From Thermoguttaceae bacterium (GTDB lineage Bacteria; Planctomycetota; Planctomycetia; Pirellulales; Thermoguttaceae): a DNA stretch of 64,000 bases. This document shows, one piece after another, positions 1 to 9,954 of this stretch. The DNA lies in assembly GCA_017405595.1 (NCBI GenBank), contig JAFRAC010000009.1:60597-124596 (forward strand), in the 5' to 3' direction. Below the pieces are notes generated by a model that saw only the letters and a list, made by a program, of their open reading frames with translations, searched no databases and was not told the origin of the DNA. Within the stretch, counting starts at the first letter, position 1, and every line of letters starts with the position of its first letter. The position numbers were made by a program, and so were the translations under genes.

Positions 1-3000
1 TGTCCCCCCTCATTAGTATTTTTTGCCCAACTGCTGGCTAATTCCACGACAGGAGCCGCATTGGGGTCTTTCGTGAGGAATGTTATTGATGCAAAAAAAC
101 CTGTTGATTTATCTTTGTCACACGACTGGACACTAAAATACATTAATGAAAACCTATACGGTTCAGGCAATGTTCAAGGATCACCAATGGTGACAATTCG
201 GACGCCCGACGGCATCTCTACGAAGGCGTTTGTGTCCTATGCCGGATACGGTCTTGATGAGATCAGCGTTAATCCTGGACTTTTCTACTTCTGGAACAGT
301 GAGAATTATAAAGTCGGCAGTGCTTCCATATGGTTACCCAATGAGAACAATGGAACACTGTCATTTACAGCATCAGATGGGAGTGCACCGATTGATGTCT
401 ACAGGGATACTGATTACATGCTTTCGGGTAATGTGAATGCGATATTCGGTTCTGCCGAATCCAGTAACAAAATGGCCGAATTTAATATTTCATCCATTGA
501 AGCCGCGGCATCAAGTTCTACCTGGAATATTTCGGATATCAAGCTATATTATAACGGTAAGATAATTGCAGAACTGGGATCGGATGATCACGAATTCACG
601 GCGACAAAAAGAGGGAAACGTCTTACGGGCAATTCTGATTTGACCTTAACCATATACGACTATGTGCTGAACTCTACCGGAACGGATTATGACCTGGTTA
701 GGTCGGAACGTACTTTTAGCGATTCAACATTAACATTCGTAAGCGGATTGCAGAAAGATCTCATCAGGATCAGTACCGATTCTGAGAATGGCGCGTTAAT
801 GTTTCAATATTCAGAGGGCAATGTTCCAATACTTATGATTGGTTCTACGTTCTATTCGTATAATCCATCTATGAATGACTGGCATACAACGGCATCGAAA
901 CCAGTCGTTCCGCAGTTGCCCCAGGAGGCAATTCTTCCTGATCCCCAACCGACCGGTTTATCGGGTTCCGTTACAGCTAATGCTTCCGGGTACGAAATCA
1001 GCGTCAAAATCCCCAAAAGCACGTTCGACAGTTATTCGTTAGTATCCTTCTATATGGACTCAAATAATTCCGGTTTTGACGGCGATTATATCACTAGCCT
1101 TGCCAAATCGGACATGACATTTAGTGACGGATGTTATACTTATTCGTTCGATTTATCAGAAACCGATGTCGAACCTGGCGCCTACTACCTGTGTGCCCAT
1201 GGCGATTTTGAGGGTGAGGAACAATCGGTCTATAGTAACAGTTTTTCGTTAACTCGGCCTTTGCGGGCGCTTACTCTTTCAGAAACGACATGTCAGTTCT
1301 CCGATACGAATATCGGCACAGTCGATGATAGTATCGTAAAACAGTTTACCGTAACGAACTCCGGCGAGACCGACGTGACTTTTGTCATTGCGATGGCAGA
1401 GGATTCCAATTATCTGGATTTTCTCTGTACCGCCCAGCTTCCAGACGGTTCGTACCTGACAACTCCAACCGTCACATTGTCGCCGGGTGAGACTTTATCG
1501 TTGGACATCTATTTTGTTCCTCAAACGGTCGGCGATAAAGCGGCAGCTATCAGCCTTTTGTCCGATTCAGATGATTCCGAGCTCGGCACAATTTCTATAA
1601 CCGGAAAAGCGCTGGAAATGCTTCCAGCAGATCTTGAAACATCTGCGGCTGACGCGACTGTCTCGCCGCAGTCCGTCTGCGCGGGCGATGCATTCGACGT
1701 CTCATGCACAATCTTCAACAACAGCGCCAATACAGCCGATTGTTCATCCGTCAGCTTTTATGCCTCCCAAGACGCGTCCGATATAACGGCAGGCACTCTG
1801 ATCGGCATTGTTGACATATCCGAATGGCTACTTTCCGGTGAATCAAAGACGGTAACCCTGTCCTTTGACTCGTTCCCGCAGCTTGCGGCCGGAAACTATT
1901 ACATCGGCTGGGTTGTTGAATGTAGTAACGATTCTAACCTGTCGGATAATTCAGCTGTCCTTACCAAAACGATTAGGGTTTTAGACGGTCAGCTTGCGGT
2001 GCCGACGATTCAAACCGGAACAGGAAACAATTACGTATCCTACGGCGCGAACCGGCACCAGATCATCTGGAATGGGGTTGATAACGCCTCCAAGTACGAG
2101 CTGCAGTATTCCGAAAACGGAATAGACTGGATAACGGTTACAGCCTATGATACGAGTGCTGTGGTTAGTGACCTGGCCTTTGGCGCTGACGTGACTTATC
2201 GTGTTCGCGCGCTGGGAACCGGTTCTTATGCGGCTTCGGAATGGAGCGTTGAGAAGACATTTAATGTCTGTCCGATGGACATCAACGGGGATGGCGATAT
2301 TTCTAGCAGTGACCGTGTGCTTTTGGCGTCCGCCTGGCTTACCGAAGAGGGAGATGATGGGTTCCTGTATGCCGCCGATATCAATGCCGACGGTGATGTT
2401 TCTAACAGTGATAGAGCTCTCCTCTCCAATAACTGGCTTGGTGAGATCGGAGACGATGACTTGGTTTATCCTAACCCGAAACCGACAACCCCGATTCATG
2501 TTATGGACGTTGATATTGATATTACCAATCTCAACAGTAACCCCGATTCAATCTATACGATTTACCTTGATTTCGACGGCAATACAACAACCACATGGAC
2601 CAATAACGTGAATGAGGGCGCGTCCATCGTAACTCCACGGTTTACGATTGACGGCGATACATCGAAAACGTCGTTTACCGATGTGGAAAAAGTGGCCATC
2701 TATCAAATTTGGCAGGGTGTTGCCGAAGATTTTATGCCATTCGATGTAAATGTGACGACGGCTGAGCCTTCACAGGCGGATTTTCTTGCAGGACGGGCAC
2801 AAAGAGTTGCCATTGGAGGGAGTAACAAAGATTGGTATAGCAAATCAGCATCTAATACAACAGGTGTATCATATATAGGTTCATTCTCATGGCATGAAGA
2901 CAATCCCAACTTTGTTTTTTCGGAATGCTTTATTGATTCGAATCGAACGAGCGTGGACGCGGCTTCGTTAGCAGCGACTGTTTCTCATGAAGTAGGCCAC

Positions 3001-5778
3001 GCGCTTGGATTGCGTCACATGGGATACTATGTAAACGGAAAACAACATGAGTATTTTGGGGGCGCAAACGGCTGGGGACCGCTCATGGGCAATCCCGATG
3101 GGGAGGATGTTACGCAATGGAGTCGAGGGGATTATCAGAGCGCAACCCGTGTTGAGGACGAGCTTGAAATCATAACCACGCAAAACGGATTCGGATACCG
3201 CGACGATGATTATGCAGATTCTTTTAATGGGGCAGCAACGTTAACTATTATCAGCGGTGTAGGTGAAATATCAGGAATCATTGAACGAAATACCGATATT
3301 GATTACTTCACATTCCAATCCGATGGTTCAGAACTGCAATTCAGAATCGGCGGAATCAAAAACGTAACGAATCTTGATGTCTTGATTACTGTTTACAATT
3401 CAAAACGCCAAGTTCTGTATACCTACAATCCATCGGATAGACTTGATGTTGAATTTGTTTTTTCCGATAAGGCTGGAACTTACTATCTTTCCGTTGAAGG
3501 AACAGGGCTTGAAACTGATTGGCCGGGTATTTACAGTGATTATGGAAGCTTGGGAACCTATAGCATAAGTGTCGGGTACCCAAACACGTTTGTCGTCACA
3601 ACCCTCGCCGACACGGTTTCCAATGACGGTTTTCTCTCATTGCGCGAGGCGGTTCTTCTGGCCTCGGAAAAGCCTTCGACAATCCTCTTCGACGATTCCC
3701 TTTCGAGCGGAACCATTTGCCTGACGGCGGGACAAATCGAGCTGAACGGTTCTGTGATCATCGATGCAAGTGACATTGGCGGAATCACCATTGACGCTCA
3801 GAATTCTTCGCGGGTCTTTATGGTTAACGGGATTGCGATGTTATGCGGCTTGACGATTACCGGCGGCTACGTAAACGACTCCATTTGTGGTAGCGGGATC
3901 TATAATAAGGGTAAGTTGTCTCTTATCAACTGTACTGTGGTGGGGAATTCGGCAAATTACAACGGCGGTGGGATCTACAACGGTGCATCGGCTTTATTGG
4001 AGCTGAGTAAATGTGCCGTGACGGGAAACTGCGCAATCAAGGGTTCCGGTGGCGGCATCTACAATATGGGCGAACTGTCCCTTAACAACTGTGCCGTGAC
4101 GGGAAATAATTCTGATTACAGAGGTGGCGGCATCTACAATATGGGCGAGCTGTCCCTTATCAACTGTACCGTGGCAGGGAACCGTTCTGACTATTGGGGT
4201 GGCGGGATTTGCAACTCATCCGCTACCGCGTACATCTACAATACTGTCATCGCCCAAAATACGGCGAGTAGTTCCGGCAATGATATTTATTCTGGAACAG
4301 TTTATGGTTACAACACCCTCTCTTCCTTTACAGGCTGGACGGAATCTGTAAGGTGTTTGGTCTACGATTCTTTTCTTCCACTCTTTTCTGACTCGGCAAA
4401 CGGCGATTATTCCCTTATCAACAATTCTCAGGCAGTTAACAAAGGGAATAACGGTTATATTTCCGGAATAACGACCGACATTATTGATAACGTTCGAATT
4501 TCCGGCGGTACGGTCGATATCGGGGCCTATGAATATCAAGGCTCATCTGAATCATTGATTCCAGATCTCGTCGCAGATGATGGCGGTTCACTGACCTTGA
4601 TGAACAGTATCATTACACTTAAAACCGGCACGATTAGTAATGTCGGAAATGGCGATGCCGTTCCGGGATTCACAATCAGCGTCTATGCTTCGACCGATAA
4701 ATCAATTTCGGTCAATGATGTTTTTCTGAAAGCTTTCACTATCACATCTGGACTTAGCGTTGGAAGTTCGATGACCCGTGAGTTCTCGATCAATTTTGCT
4801 GATATTCCGATGAATGAGCTGACGGCCGGAGCGAGCTACTATATCGGCTGGATTATCAGCGATGTTGAAGATGAAGTTGTCATAAACAACAATACCGCTT
4901 ACTGTTCATCGACGCTCACTATTCCCGCGGCTGATCGTCCCGATCTCTCCACGAGCACCGGTGGGACGCTGTCAACGCTATCTAACGGCAAATTTACCCT
5001 GACCACGGCCACGATCAAAAATGTCGGGAAAGCCGCGGCGCCTGCCGGATTTACGATTAAAGTTTACGCGTCTGCCGATACCACGATTACTAAAGACGAT
5101 ACTTGGCTGGCCTCGTATACGGTTGATCAAGCCCTGGCGGCTGGCAGCTCGAAGACGTATAAAATCACCGATATTCCGGTGAGCAATCTTGCTGTCGGCG
5201 GGAGTTATTATATCGGCTGGATTGTCAGTGATGTTGAAGATGAAAGGGTTCTCGATAATAACGCCGCCTACTGTAAAACGCAACTGACCGTTCCTTCACC
5301 CGACCTTGCGGCCAGCAATGGCGGTTCGGTTACATCTCCTGCAAACGGTAAGTTTACACTAAAAACCGGAACGATCAGGAATGCAGGAAAAGCAGAAGCG
5401 CCTGCCGGTTTCAGGATTAACATCTACGCTTCAACTGATACTTCGATTACATCCGAAGATATTCTGCTGACATCCTATACCGTTAATGAGGCACTTGGGG
5501 CGGGTAAGTCGAAGACATTTACGATTGATAATGTTCCAAGCGAAAAACTCGCTTCCGGTCAGAATTACTATATTGGCTGGATCATTACTGACGTGGACGG
5601 CGAAACTGTAATAACGAACAATACCGCCTACTGCGGGACACGGCTGAAGATAGCTACGGCCAACACCATAGTCTTACCAAATGTACTGACTGGTGCTGCT
5701 GATCGCTTATTAGCCGCCGATATCGTTTTCTCCGAATTTGCCTCGGCCGACCTTGGTGTGGATCTGGACATGTTCTGA
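1..5778 (+). CDS. Giant multidomain surface protein with metzincin protease domain (5' partial)
   Basis: The frame is open to the left edge, so the true start lies outside; the first in-window start-like codon is TTG at 61. Domains by position: an unassigned N-terminal region; an ASH/choice-of-anchor-like beta domain (about 1260-1620); a CARDB-like domain (1620-1985); a fibronectin-III-like domain (1990-2270); a dockerin-like EF-hand pair with DINGDGDIS and DINADGDVS (2275-2445); a metalloprotease domain (about 2510-3180); a PPC-like domain (3250-3560); a CSLREA plus right-handed beta-helix region with GGGIYN repeats (3590-4540); then three CARDB-like repeats (4560-5660). The zinc motif HEVGHALGLRH at 2986-3018 matches HExxHxxGxxH, with a possible Met-turn at 3085, so the protease is probably active. 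The C-terminal tail ADIVFSEF...DLDMF recurs in the next gene. The probable role is an exported, cell-surface or matrix-associated protease and adhesin. The substrate is unknown. The very first residues weakly recall the end of a caspase-like fold, which I cannot confirm. Confidence 0.85.
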   Translation, partial: CPPSLVFFAQLLANSTTGAALGSFVRNVIDAKKPVDLSLSHDWTLKYINENLYGSGNVQGSPMVTIRTPDGISTKAFVSYAGYGLDEISVNPGLFYFWNSENYKVGSASIWLPNENNGTLSFTASDGSAPIDVYRDTDYMLSGNVNAIFGSAESSNKMAEFNISSIEAAASSSTWNISDIKLYYNGKIIAELGSDDHEFTATKRGKRLTGNSDLTLTIYDYVLNSTGTDYDLVRSERTFSDSTLTFVSGLQKDLIRISTDSENGALMFQYSEGNVPILMIGSTFYSYNPSMNDWHTTASKPVVPQLPQEAILPDPQPTGLSGSVTANASGYEISVKIPKSTFDSYSLVSFYMDSNNSGFDGDYITSLAKSDMTFSDGCYTYSFDLSETDVEPGAYYLCAHGDFEGEEQSVYSNSFSLTRPLRALTLSETTCQFSDTNIGTVDDSIVKQFTVTNSGETDVTFVIAMAEDSNYLDFLCTAQLPDGSYLTTPTVTLSPGETLSLDIYFVPQTVGDKAAAISLLSDSDDSELGTISITGKALEMLPADLETSAADATVSPQSVCAGDAFDVSCTIFNNSANTADCSSVSFYASQDASDITAGTLIGIVDISEWLLSGESKTVTLSFDSFPQLAAGNYYIGWVVECSNDSNLSDNSAVLTKTIRVLDGQLAVPTIQTGTGNNYVSYGANRHQIIWNGVDNASKYELQYSENGIDWITVTAYDTSAVVSDLAFGADVTYRVRALGTGSYAASEWSVEKTFNVCPMDINGDGDISSSDRVLLASAWLTEEGDDGFLYAADINADGDVSNSDRALLSNNWLGEIGDDDLVYPNPKPTTPIHVMDVDIDITNLNSNPDSIYTIYLDFDGNTTTTWTNNVNEGASIVTPRFTIDGDTSKTSFTDVEKVAIYQIWQGVAEDFMPFDVNVTTAEPSQADFLAGRAQRVAIGGSNKDWYSKSASNTTGVSYIGSFSWHEDNPNFVFSECFIDSNRTSVDAASLAATVSHEVGHALGLRHMGYYVNGKQHEYFGGANGWGPLMGNPDGEDVTQWSRGDYQSATRVEDELEIITTQNGFGYRDDDYADSFNGAATLTIISGVGEISGIIERNTDIDYFTFQSDGSELQFRIGGIKNVTNLDVLITVYNSKRQVLYTYNPSDRLDVEFVFSDKAGTYYLSVEGTGLETDWPGIYSDYGSLGTYSISVGYPNTFVVTTLADTVSNDGFLSLREAVLLASEKPSTILFDDSLSSGTICLTAGQIELNGSVIIDASDIGGITIDAQNSSRVFMVNGIAMLCGLTITGGYVNDSICGSGIYNKGKLSLINCTVVGNSANYNGGGIYNGASALLELSKCAVTGNCAIKGSGGGIYNMGELSLNNCAVTGNNSDYRGGGIYNMGELSLINCTVAGNRSDYWGGGICNSSATAYIYNTVIAQNTASSSGNDIYSGTVYGYNTLSSFTGWTESVRCLVYDSFLPLFSDSANGDYSLINNSQAVNKGNNGYISGITTDIIDNVRISGGTVDIGAYEYQGSSESLIPDLVADDGGSLTLMNSIITLKTGTISNVGNGDAVPGFTISVYASTDKSISVNDVFLKAFTITSGLSVGSSMTREFSINFADIPMNELTAGASYYIGWIISDVEDEVVINNNTAYCSSTLTIPAADRPDLSTSTGGTLSTLSNGKFTLTTATIKNVGKAAAPAGFTIKVYASADTTITKDDTWLASYTVDQALAAGSSKTYKITDIPVSNLAVGGSYYIGWIVSDVEDERVLDNNAAYCKTQLTVPSPDLAASNGGSVTSPANGKFTLKTGTIRNAGKAEAPAGFRINIYASTDTSITSEDILLTSYTVNEALGAGKSKTFTIDNVPSEKLASGQNYYIGWIITDVDGETVITNNTAYCGTRLKIATANTIVLPNVLTGAADRLLAADIVFSEFASADLGVDLDMF

Positions 5779-5960
5779 ACGGAGTCCTGAACTTCAACCT
5801 ACGGGCGGTTTCGAGCAGGGAGGTTTCGGTGGGGCCTGTTTTGCAGACAACTGGGAAATTTTCCTTATCCTCTGTTGTGGTAGGGATGGAAATTGGACGG
5901 ATCGGCCGATATTCCGAGATATAACATCTGAATTTTTTGATTTTGGCTCGGAAAATTGAG

Positions 5961-5989
5961 TTGATAGGTTGTGTCCTGACAAATATAAT
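5961..5989 (+). promoter_or_regulatory. Sigma-70-type promoter for the beta-helix surface protein
   Basis: TTGATA at 5961-5966 and TATAAT at 5984-5989 are separated by exactly 17 bp. The start codon lies about 90 bp downstream, so the leader is roughly 80 nt. The rest of the 300-bp gap (5779-6078) shows no gene. Confidence 0.75.
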
Positions 5990-6001
5990 AAGTCATTTGT
6001 T

Positions 6002-6030
6002 GCCAAAAGTCTCAATATGAGGATTTTGGC
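6002..6030 (+). other. Leader stem-loop
   Basis: GCCAAAA (6002-6008) pairs with TTTTGGC (6024-6030), and CTCA (6011-6014) pairs with TGAG (6018-6021). Between them lie a U-G wobble and a G-A mismatch. It starts a few nucleotides after the predicted transcription start and is not followed by a T-tract, so it is a 5' leader structure and not a terminator. Confidence 0.5.
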
Positions 6031-6078
6031 TATTCAGAAATTAACCATTTCGTTTTTTACTTGTACCGAGAGGGTGTG

Positions 6079-9000
6079 ATGAATATTCGTAAACTTTGGG
6101 TGGAATCTCTTGAAGATCGATGTCTGCTCGCTGTTGTCGCTGGGGGATTTGAACAGTCGGCTGAACTTGTTGCTCCGACCGAGGCGACGACTTGGGTTGT
6201 TAATACTCTGGAAGACCCGACAGGTTGGGACGTTTCTGATAATATTCTTTCGTTGCGGGAAGCAATCGCTAGCTCGGTTACTGGTGATACGATTGTCTTT
6301 GATTCAGAACTGGCCAGAGGGACAATTATGCTTAATGGTTCTCAGCTTGAGATCAACAACGGAATCACTATCGATGCAAGTGATATTGGTGGGATTACGA
6401 TTGACGCTAATCAGCAATCCCGTGTTTTCTACGTTGATGGCAAGACATCATCTAAACGTGTGGAATTGATTAATTTATCGATAATTGGGGGTAAGGTTAG
6501 TGGTAGCGGTGGGGGAATTTGTTCATTAGAAGGTAACGGATTAATTCTCACGAACTGTATCATTTCGGGGAATAATGCAAGCGCATATGGGGGCGGACTT
6601 TATGGTACTGGTAGCAATTTTACCCTGACGAACTCTATTATTTCCGACAATTCTGCAAAATCTGGAGGTGGATTTTTCGATGGCTATTGCATTCCCGGTA
6701 ACTACCCCGCCTACTGTCATTACACGTTGACAAACTGTACTGTTTCAGGGAACACAGCAAGTGATAACGGTGACGGGATTTATGCCGATGGCGGATGGAT
6801 AACTCTTCAGAATGTAATCATTACCGATAATATCTACAGGTATACGTGGAGTTATTGGGATGCGACTATCAAAGGCTATAACGTTCTTTCCACATACAAC
6901 CGTTGGAGTTCAAGTTCTCTGTGTGTGGATTATGATCCTGTTAGACCTCTGTTTGTTGATGCTGAGAATGGAAACTACAGCCTGGCAGACGATTCACAGG
7001 CGATTAATCTCGGAAACAACTCATACATTACGACAGAAACAGATCTTGCCGACAACCCTCGGATTATAGGAGGAACCGTTGATCTAGGTGCTTATGAATA
7101 TCAGCCAGAAACCCATTCAACAATAGTCACCACACTCATCGATGTGGTGGATGAAATCGACAGACTAATTTCTCTGCGAGAAGCAGTTGCTCTATATGCC
7201 GAGGAAGGTGATACGATTACCTTCGCACCCGAATTGGCTGGAGGAACAATAGCCTTAAACGGGAATCAACTTGAAATCTCAAGGGGAATTACGATTGACG
7301 CAACATCTGTCGGAGGGATAACAATTGATGCCAATCAAAGTAGCCGTGTTTTCTATGTAAGCGGGGGAACAGAAGATACACCGGTTGAATTGATTAACCT
7401 GACAATTACAGGTGGTTACACAGAGTATGGCGGCGGAATTTATCACCACTCCGGCACCATGACTATTTCCGATTCCAAAATCTTTGGGAATTCTGCGAGC
7501 AAGTCCGGCGGAGGCACTTACAACCATATCGGTAATGTAACACAAATAAACTGCACTATCACCGACAACTCTGCAACCTGGGGTGGAGGGTTTTACAACT
7601 GGGGTGGCTCGTTGACGATTACAGGCTCTGAGTTTTCCAACAACTCCGCAAACTATGGTGGCGGAATTAGCAACAACACAGGCTCAGTAACGGTTATCAG
7701 CTCTGAATTTTTCGGAAATTCTGCAGCTGACGTTGGTGGTGGGCTTGATAACTATTCAGGCACTCTGATGGTCACCGACACCCAAATATCTGATAATTCC
7801 GCTGGCAACTATGGCGGAGGGATTTACAATGAGTTAGATACACTGACGGTTGTTGGTTCTAATATTTCCGATAATTCTGCTGGCACATCTGGCGGAGGAG
7901 TTCATAATTATTCGGGAACAACGACACTTACCGATTCAATCATTTCCGGCAATTCCGCAAACAGTGCAGGGGGCGGAATTTACAACGATAATTCTGGTAA
8001 TCTGTTGATCACAGGTTCGTCCGTCACTGGGAACTCTGCAAATTACGGTGGAGGACTTCGCAATTGGTACGGCGCGATGACAATTACCTCTTCCGAAATT
8101 TTTGGAAATTCCGCAGACTGCGGTGGTGGAGTTGGCAACAATTCGGGGAAACTAACAGTTACAGATTCTAACATTTTCGAGAATTTAGCAAACAAAGACG
8201 GTGGCGGGATTGATAACTACGCGGGCAAACTGACGGTCGCCGGCTCTGAAATTTCCGGAAATTCTGCAGGTAACTACGGGGGCGGGATCTACAATGAACT
8301 AGATACAGCAACAGCTACCAACTCGAATATTTCGGAAAATTCCTCAAACAGCGATGGTGGCGGGATTCATAACAATAACGGTACGCTGATGTTCACAAGA
8401 TTGTCTGTTGCAGGGAATACAGCGAACACAGGTGGAGGATTTTACAATACAGATGGGAGAATAACGTTATTAGACTGTTTCATTTCAGATAATTGTGCAC
8501 AGGCAGGCGGTGGAATTTTAGATACTGGCGATAAAGGGGTGCTGGAATTCACCGATTGTGTTATATCCGGCAATGTTTCAAATCCCGGCGGTGGTGGCGG
8601 GATCCAGTTTTATTGTATATCTGATAATAACGAAACAATAGCAACATTTACGAATTGTGTTATTTCGGGGAATTCTGCAAGTTCCTATGGTTATGGTGGT
8701 GGTATACTAAATGCAGGCGCAATACTGGCGTTTGCCAACTGCGTTATTTCCGGCAATTCTGCCACCGGTGGTATTGGCTTCGGCGGTGGATTAGACAACC
8801 AATGTGGGACAGCGACACTCTATAACTGCACTGTCTCTGGAAACTCTGCAAGTCATTACGGTGGCGGGATAACAAATTGGGGCGAAACAGGCGTAACTTT
8901 ATACAACACTATTGTTTCGTTAAATTACGCAGAAACCGACGTTGATATCTATCTTCCTGGTGATATTTCAGAATGCAATATCATTGGAACCGATCCGTGT

Positions 9001-9762
9001 TTTAAGGTTGCTCCTATCTTTGATACAGAGGGGAATCTCATCAATGCTGATTCCCTTGATCTTACTCTTTCATTTGAAAGTATGGTCATCAATACCGGCA
9101 ATAACGATTATGTAACCACTGAAACCGACCTTGTAGGAAATCCTCGGATAATCACCCGTGTTGTCGACTTAGGTGCCTACGAGTTCACAGATTCGATTAC
9201 ATTGGAAACACCTTCGATCCTCACTGGATCTAGTGATAACTACGTCTCCTATGGTGCAAATCGGCACTTGATCACTTGGAACGAAATCGAAGGGGCATCC
9301 GCCTACGAACTGGCCTATTCAGATGATAATGGAAACTCTTGGACTTCTATTGAAACATCTGAAACCAGCGCTGTTGTAACAGGTTTAATCTATGGGAAAG
9401 ACGTTTCTTACAGGGTCCACGCACTTGGAATTGGTATCTTTATCACGTCTGATTGGAGCTCCGAAAAAACTTTCAATGTTTGTCCAATGGATGTTAACAA
9501 CAACGGGGATATTTCAAATGCCGACCGATCACTTATCGCATCCGCTTGGCTTTCCGAAAAAGGAGATGACAAATATTTTTCCGCTGCCGATATCGACGGG
9601 GACGGAAATGTGGCAAATAGCGACCGGGCTGTACTGGCCGCCAACTGGTTGAAGGATGTGGATGACGAGAATCTACTATATCCGCGCCCCCGAGCTACCG
9701 CCGACATCGTCTTCGCAGAATACGAGTCAGCCGACATTGGAATCGACTTAGCCGTGTTCTGA
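6079..9762 (+). CDS. Giant beta-helix surface protein with fibronectin-III and dockerin-like domains
   Basis: 1227 aa from ATG 6079, preceded by GAGAGGG; an in-frame TTG at 6061 is less likely because the planctomycete N-terminal signature VESLEDRCLLA follows the ATG directly. Two CSLREA-like entries (about residues 35-120 and 350-440, each with SLREA and GGITIDA) lead into right-handed beta-helix arrays. There are three copies of the GNSA...GGGIYN type in the first array and about 18 in the second. Then come a fibronectin-III-like domain (about 1042-1135) and a dockerin-like EF-hand pair (1137-1195, DVNNNGDIS and DIDGDGNVA). The last residues, ADIVFAEY...DLAVF, match the tail of the preceding protein. 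Probably a secreted adhesin, or a carbohydrate-binding or lyase-like beta-helix; no catalytic residues can be assigned. Base composition is AT-richer than the rest of the window, as in the previous gene. Confidence 0.88.
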   Translation: MNIRKLWVESLEDRCLLAVVAGGFEQSAELVAPTEATTWVVNTLEDPTGWDVSDNILSLREAIASSVTGDTIVFDSELARGTIMLNGSQLEINNGITIDASDIGGITIDANQQSRVFYVDGKTSSKRVELINLSIIGGKVSGSGGGICSLEGNGLILTNCIISGNNASAYGGGLYGTGSNFTLTNSIISDNSAKSGGGFFDGYCIPGNYPAYCHYTLTNCTVSGNTASDNGDGIYADGGWITLQNVIITDNIYRYTWSYWDATIKGYNVLSTYNRWSSSSLCVDYDPVRPLFVDAENGNYSLADDSQAINLGNNSYITTETDLADNPRIIGGTVDLGAYEYQPETHSTIVTTLIDVVDEIDRLISLREAVALYAEEGDTITFAPELAGGTIALNGNQLEISRGITIDATSVGGITIDANQSSRVFYVSGGTEDTPVELINLTITGGYTEYGGGIYHHSGTMTISDSKIFGNSASKSGGGTYNHIGNVTQINCTITDNSATWGGGFYNWGGSLTITGSEFSNNSANYGGGISNNTGSVTVISSEFFGNSAADVGGGLDNYSGTLMVTDTQISDNSAGNYGGGIYNELDTLTVVGSNISDNSAGTSGGGVHNYSGTTTLTDSIISGNSANSAGGGIYNDNSGNLLITGSSVTGNSANYGGGLRNWYGAMTITSSEIFGNSADCGGGVGNNSGKLTVTDSNIFENLANKDGGGIDNYAGKLTVAGSEISGNSAGNYGGGIYNELDTATATNSNISENSSNSDGGGIHNNNGTLMFTRLSVAGNTANTGGGFYNTDGRITLLDCFISDNCAQAGGGILDTGDKGVLEFTDCVISGNVSNPGGGGGIQFYCISDNNETIATFTNCVISGNSASSYGYGGGILNAGAILAFANCVISGNSATGGIGFGGGLDNQCGTATLYNCTVSGNSASHYGGGITNWGETGVTLYNTIVSLNYAETDVDIYLPGDISECNIIGTDPCFKVAPIFDTEGNLINADSLDLTLSFESMVINTGNNDYVTTETDLVGNPRIITRVVDLGAYEFTDSITLETPSILTGSSDNYVSYGANRHLITWNEIEGASAYELAYSDDNGNSWTSIETSETSAVVTGLIYGKDVSYRVHALGIGIFITSDWSSEKTFNVCPMDVNNNGDISNADRSLIASAWLSEKGDDKYFSAADIDGDGNVANSDRAVLAANWLKDVDDENLLYPRPRATADIVFAEYESADIGIDLAVF

Positions 9763-9852
9763 CGCCAGCGATCCCCTCTTAGTAGGTTCATTGTTCTGGT
9801 GGAAGGAGTCCACTAAAACGGGGTCACCTCGGTTTCTCTCTTTTCGGGAAGA

Positions 9853-9881
9853 TTGAAACCGGTAATTCCGCGGGGTATAAT
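9853..9881 (+). promoter_or_regulatory. Sigma-70-type promoter for the metallophosphoesterase
   Basis: TTGAAA (9853-9858), a 17-bp spacer and TATAAT (9876-9881), followed at once by GGGCGG. Its position supports translation from ATG 9955 and not from upstream in-frame codons. Confidence 0.75.
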
Positions 9882-9954
9882 GGGCGGAGTTGGGGAGATG
9901 GGGGAAGAACCGAAAGGGAGAATCGAGAAAAACGATAAATCGGAGGCTGTTATC

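Noticed and set aside
1..180. End of a caspase-like or C25 peptidase domain at the left edge
   Set aside because: Only about 30 residues hint at it (PSLVFFAQLLANSTTGAA), too few to support a domain call.
5738..6015. Short open frames of about 73 codons on both strands between the first two surface genes
   Set aside because: They overlap the promoter and the end of the first gene and lack coding character.
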